DNA of 64,000 bases from Apostichopus japonicus (lineage: Eukaryota; Echinodermata; Holothuroidea; Aspidochirotida; Stichopodidae), in NCBI RefSeq assembly GCF_037975245.1, contig NC_092581.1, positions 1,502,501 to 1,566,500 of the forward strand. Reading direction: 5' to 3'. This document shows positions 51,001 through 57,000 of the stretch, one piece after another (within the stretch, counting starts at the first letter, position 1; every line of letters starts with the position of its first letter). The position numbers were made by a program, and so were the translations under genes. A model generated the notes under the pieces. The model was not told the DNA's origin. It worked only from the letters and a program-made list of their open reading frames with translations, and searched no databases.

Positions 51001-54000
51001 AGACTAGGAATACCACCACATCACATTGTTGGTATGTTTCGCCTTTGGTGGATTCGTTGCACAGAACAAAGAACCGTTGTCGTTTGAAGCGCTTCTTTGA
51101 TGAGAATTTAACAAAAAATGGGAGGTAGAAGAAAGGGGGGAGAAAAAAGAGAGGAGAGGAAAACAAAGAAGAAAAACTCATGCATCCAACCACCTTCACT
51201 CTAGGTCTTACACTGGTCCAACTTTACGGAGTCAACTCCAGCAGTTCAAATCCCAGTCTCTCACACCCCTGAGACTATACAGACAACAAGCTCTGACGGA
51301 GGAGTCAGAGGGTAACCGGTCTCTACCGGTAGGAACCGTCGAACCAGTCTCGCCTCTTGCCCCTGCTCCTCCCCCTCGTAAGAGCGGTCACAACAGGGCA
51401 GCTTCGCTAGACCTGAATAAAATGGAGGAGTTAGGTAAGGATCATCATCCACAGCTTATCGGGGTACTACAGCTGGTATGTGTTTTTTTTTTTTTACATG
51501 CAGCGGTAAGTGGATTTTTCTCTGTTAATAACAGTTTTGATGGAGTAGAGAGTGTCATTATGTACCCCTCCCTGGTGAGAGTGGCCATAACAGGGCAGGG
51601 CTTTATTGCTAGTTTGTTATCCAGATCTCAGATTATCCACATCGATCCCGGTATTCGACAAACCGTACGATACTTGACAGATAAAGCCTGGATTATCTGG
51701 ATCTCAGTGATCCAGATCCAGGATTATCCAGATCTGATATTCGACCATTTTTATACATCAGTACTTAACCAGTTCCTTCACTCAAACAGATTTTTACTTT
51801 TGGAAGGTTTGATTCGTGATTTAACTTGTAGTTACAGACTGTCTATGTATGTGCAGCACAGAAACTCCTGAATATTAAAACGTTGCTTGAATAAACGTTG
51901 ATCGTAATACTTGACAATACCGTATCTCACATTACGAAACTGAGTGTAACGATTGCACACAAGTAATATTACAGATGTAGAAGAGGAAACTGGATGGAAA
52001 TCCATCATCTTTTTTCCTTTTTTTCCTTAATGTCCCTTTGGGCTGAAGTATCTGGATGAATCCCAACTTTTTGTTGTAATTGCGAAGGTGTGTCGGCTGT
52101 ATATAGTTATATACACTGTCCACATACAGGGAAGTAATGTGTCTGTGTGCGTGCGTGTGGGTGGTTGTGTATGTATGTTTCTAATTCAATGGTTTACAAG
52201 GTCTGGTGCAGCTTCAACTGTTTCTGATGTCAGAAGTTATTTTTGAAATTAAAGTGAAAGTAAAAGGTATCGCAAAAACTTCAAACATTGAGAAGAGTTC
52301 ATTTTTCACTACTTTCGTTATGAAAATTTTACTTACAAGGGAAGGGGATGAGAGATTTAGCTGAACAGGAAACTCATGTTTGGCCATTAAGAAAACAAAC
52401 AGAAGAAAAGGAATAGCTCGTCTGTGATTAACTGTGATTAAGGAAGCATTATGTGAAGTATTTCAAAATATTTGCTTTTTATATCAAGGGCGAGAAAATA
52501 AGCAAAAGGGTAAGTAACAAAAACAGTGCCCAAGGTTTTGACCACCAAAATAAAAGGTTTATCTTTTGACATAGTTACAAGAAGATAAGGTAAGTTGGAT
52601 TTTATTTGCTTTGCCAAATTTGTATATGTCTTCTTGTCTTCATTGTAATGATTATCTTTTTTTCCTTCATGTTAGTTTACATTCATATTCTTATATGTTT
52701 AATTGTTTGTAATGTTACAAAGTGTAACGATAGGTGTTGTCAAAGCAGCGATGTGTTATAAGTGAGAGGAATCTCTTGTGAGCTCTTTGAAGTATTAACC
52801 GAGGTAAAGCACCAAACTGTTATACCGTTTTTTTTTGTGTTTCTCCGGTAAGACTTCCAATAGCATTCTGTTTGAAACAACTATTACACTCTTACCGGGC
52901 GATGCCCCTGCTAGGCTTGTAGAAAGTTGGAAGACCCAACAGATTTATACAGTTAATTGATATATTGATTTGTGATTGAGAATTTTTAGTTTTACCTCGT
53001 GCAGCGGGTGACGTGATGGTGGTCATTCTGGATTGATTGCAGATGCCAATTCCATAGTTTTGGAATGTCTTTTTCTCAGAAGTTCGTCAGCATTATGAGG
53101 AAATTTTCAAAGTTTTGCATTTAATTTTTTAGAAATGTCCGTTGTCTTGTCTACGTTGAAGTTGTACAGCATTCTTAGTCAGTTCTGTAGTAAAAACAAG
53201 TCACAACTCAGAAGTCGCTTGTTTTTTGAAAATTGAAGTGATCTGAAAAATTTGGTGAAACATTTGGCCTCATAGAGATACTAATACTGTGACTCACTTC
53301 AGTGACTGGTCGTCTCTGGTCAGGAAAGTTTGCTGGTAATGACCTGACCCAGCCCACAAAACAATGAGGTGACTTGATTACCACTCTGTTCATTGTACAA
53401 CTCTCATGTGGGATAAACCTGTGAAAACTTGCCATTGTTAAAATGGCTTTGATCAAAAGCATTGTCTTTAGCCAGGGTTTGTTCAATTTATGAAAAGGAA
53501 ACCCAACTCATGGTTGAAACACATAACCAAGAACAGGTTCAAGCTCTTACTTGAAACCCTGTTGATCAAAAAGTTTAAAAAAATTGAAAAGGGATTAACT
53601 ATTCCTTAATTGATGATCGATGAGGTGAAAAGCTTTAACGACCTTGTATATCCATCTCACCATTAGCACGACCCTTGATTGGAGGGGGCCTGCCTGACCC
53701 CTCGGTTGGAGAGGGGCTGGCCTTTATATACTAGTATGGAAAAAAATTGGTTTTTTTTTGAAAATTGAAGTGATCTGAAAACTTGCCTTTGTTTAAAATG
53801 GCTTTGATCAAAAGTATTGTCTTTAGCCAGGGTTTGTTTGATGTATGAAGGAAACCCAACTCATGGTTGAAACACATAACCAAGAACAGGTTCAAGCTCT
53901 GACCTGCCTGCCTGACCCCTCGGTTGGAGAGGGGCCGGCCTTTATATACTAGTATGAAAAAGTATGCATCCCAATTTCATTGATTTTGTATGTTGAAAGT

Positions 54001-57000
54001 GGAAGCTATACCTTCAGCACAATGTGAGCTGGTCTTCCATTAAGACATGTACTGTAGAATGCTATGCATTGAAGTATGGTGAGCAAAATATATTAACTGA
54101 CAAGAAAAATGGTAGGGGTTGGGGGAGGGCGGGGGGATTGCAGGTAGGCTAACATAAGCTCATGGAGTCCTGTCGAAACAGCTCCAACACACGTTCAATC
54201 TCGAATGCCACAGAATTTTTTTTTTTTCATACTACAATAGTAGACTTTTTTTTTTTTTTTTTTAAAAGTGTTATCAAATGGTTGTTGAAAGATGGTTTTG
54301 TGTTTTAACATACAATGCTCTGGGACTTGTTAAACTTGTATGCTGAATGTGATGTTATTTACAGGTTCTCCCTGTAGATGGTTCTAATAATAGCCTTATT
54401 AGTAAAGGAAATTTGAGGAAATTTCCCCTTTATTGTGAAACTTTTCTGGCATGTTTCGATTATGTAATTATCTACAGTATTAGTTGAAAATGAAAATGTT
54501 ATCCACAAAAAAAATATCAAAATTCTATTTTTTTTATTATATGTTTTACTATATGGGGAAGTAGAGGCAACAATATTAGAAGTTTAGACTGTTGCTTTTT
54601 TCTCTTCTTGGCCTGTGTGATTGAAACACTTAATCAACCATGAAAAATGATGTTCTTGTTATATTTTGTCTGACTCACTAGTCCTCTTAAACATTAGCAT
54701 GAGCTTGCAACAACAACAAAAAACAGAGGACAAAAACTGATAATGCTGCTATTTTTAAATTTGAAAACTTGTCAAATCCCATTTCAAACTTGGTTGAATC
54801 ATTCGAAATCATAGGGAAGAAGAGTCTCTGCTGATATACGGTTTGTTGATTTTTGGTCTACCGATCTGGATTTGTATATACTCTTCGTATCTGTACAGGT
54901 TATATTTCCACGATACGATAGCGGGAATCTCTTGTCCTAGTGGAATCTTTTGTATTGTTTGTACATTACTTTGTAGCAATACACTGTGAAAGCAAAATAG
55001 AGAATGGATTCTTCATCACGTGTTAAATTTAATTGGTTCTAGTCGTACAGACTGTTATTAGAATTCCCAAACGTATTTGTTCATTTTTCGCCATCAAATC
55101 CTCCCCCCCGCCCCTATTCCATGTGTATTTTGAAGTTTGATTATATTCCATCACAGATAGAGTAACGGCAGTTGAGCCTGGCAGACCGAGTCGACCGCTG
55201 ATTCCTCCACGACCTGGTGCTCAGGTGAGTGACCTCGTTAGGCGGCGTTCATCGTTAGACGTCTCCTAGCCTCGGTTGTCTCTAGTTTATAGTAAAGGGC
55301 AACTGTTAGACCCGAGCAGTTTCAGACCAATTTTCAGGAACTTCTGTTCTCTGTGTATGAAAAGGGCGCCACATTATGCCCCTTCTCCCCCCCCCCCCCC
55401 CCCCCCCCCCCCCATTGCCTTTCATCCCTTTACAATCTACCTTTAGGTCAAACTGAATTTTGGAGAAGAAATAGTTCAACAGAAAAATATATATTTGTAG
55501 CCAACTTGAATCGGAAGCTGTAATTGTCAATTCTTTATTCCTGTACGCCTGGGTTTTATAAGCAATACCAGATGGCTTTAATGTAATGAAGGTACGAAAT
55601 GTGTACAAAAATTCATGAGTTGAGAGAAAGTTTATCTTTGGTGTGTATAATACCTTGCAATACCTGTCCTAACCGATCCACAGACCCTCTCAAAGTACAA
55701 ACACATCGGTGGTTATTTGAGATTTCGTAGCTTGCATGCTCTAGCTTTGAAGTCTTAGAGTACAATGAAACTGTTCTTAGTTTGTACTTGTGAAACTTCT
55801 TGATTTTGTGGTCAAAAGTTATCCATGTTACAAGTAAAGACTGTCTTGTCATCAGTCTGTTTCTATCTCATAGAGTACTATCAAATCTGGAAAAGAAATG
55901 TAACTATTTGTATGTATGTATGTATGTATGTATTTTAGCTCCTCCTGCAAGCAGGAACTCGCGAAGAAGCCATCATTGGCTTATCAAAGCCGCAAGCTGA
56001 CCAAAGTCAGTCTCTTAGATTCATATTTAACGTCCATGATAATGAATTGTCAATTGTCAACAACTCTGTAACTGGACGACATGCATTTATCTTGGAGTGA
56101 CTCAAACTCGGGACCTTATGATTGGAAGGCACCGGCGTTAACCACTGAGCTAACACTCCACGATTTTTCCACAAATTTTTTCCACAACTTTTCCACAACA
56201 CTCCACAATATTTCTCATAACAAATTGTGAGGTTCCACAGCTACTAAATGTGTGGGCATAATTTGTTGCTTTTGAAAACCATGGCATATAGAATACTTTG
56301 GAAAAATCCCGCTAGCCCCTCTGTTAGTGATGAAATACAGGTTGCCTTTATAAAGAAGAAGTTATTTTTATATCTTTATTATTCTCATTTTTCTTCATGT
56401 TTTTTTAATAGAATCAGCAAGTAGATGTGCAATATACCCACACGCCTAAGAGAGCCATATCTATGGATGAGAGGCATTCACAACAGAGAACAGATAAATT
56501 CCAAGATAGTCAATCATCGTTTGAAGTCAAGACTACAGAAAGTGTAAGCTTATTAAGTCTTAGAAGTCTTTATCCTACAAATAGCCAAACTGCCAGAAGG
56601 AAAAGATGTTATTAAACAAATTTGAAGAAAAAAAACAATGTTTATATTGAACGATTTCCAATTCCAGAATTAGAATTGAAATTATTGAAACAGATGATGA
56701 TGACATTGGGAATAAAATTGTCAAAGAAGTATGAGTGCAGTGGAATCAAAAATTAATTGAATCAATATTATGAAATATATATTATATATATAAATTATTA
56801 AATGTCATTTGCATTGAGATTTATGATAGGCTAACTCAGTGGCGGCATTGATACGTTGGGTACTAACAGTTTAAATTCAGAGATTTCAAATTTGTGCAAT
56901 GTTGCGAAAAGTCAAGATGGCAGTACATGAAGTGCCAAGGAATAGTCAAAGTGTGAATATTATCAGTCACATGACTGCTACCAAGTTCCACATTAGCTGT

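Larger units (their letters stand above)
45524..51204 (+). other. REPS1 intron 12 of window (with microexon candidates)
   Basis: It contains the microexon candidate at 48461-48478, a second microexon-like site at 47699-47719, the 70-bp array at 49057-49660 and G-rich tracts at 50522-50580 and 50680-50712. The rest is AT-rich with no recognised feature. Confidence 0.75.
51435..55156 (+). other. REPS1 intron 13 of window
   Basis: Donor GTAAGG, acceptor CATCACAG. It contains the microexon candidate at 52499-52519 and two duplicated segments at 53216-53960. The ORF-like stretch at 51422-51871 begins in the preceding exon in a different frame and then runs through intron; it has no family signature. 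Confidence 0.75.
55225..56411 (+). other. REPS1 intron 14 of window
   Basis: It contains a 27-base C run (55387-55413) and SINE copy 2 (55910-56160). 56161-56225 has four CCACAA(A/C)TTTT(T/C)-like steps beside the SINE. Otherwise ordinary. Confidence 0.8.

Noticed and set aside
51422-51871. 149-residue open frame starting in an exon
   Set aside because: It overlaps the end of the REPS1 exon in another frame and continues into intron; no family motif is visible.
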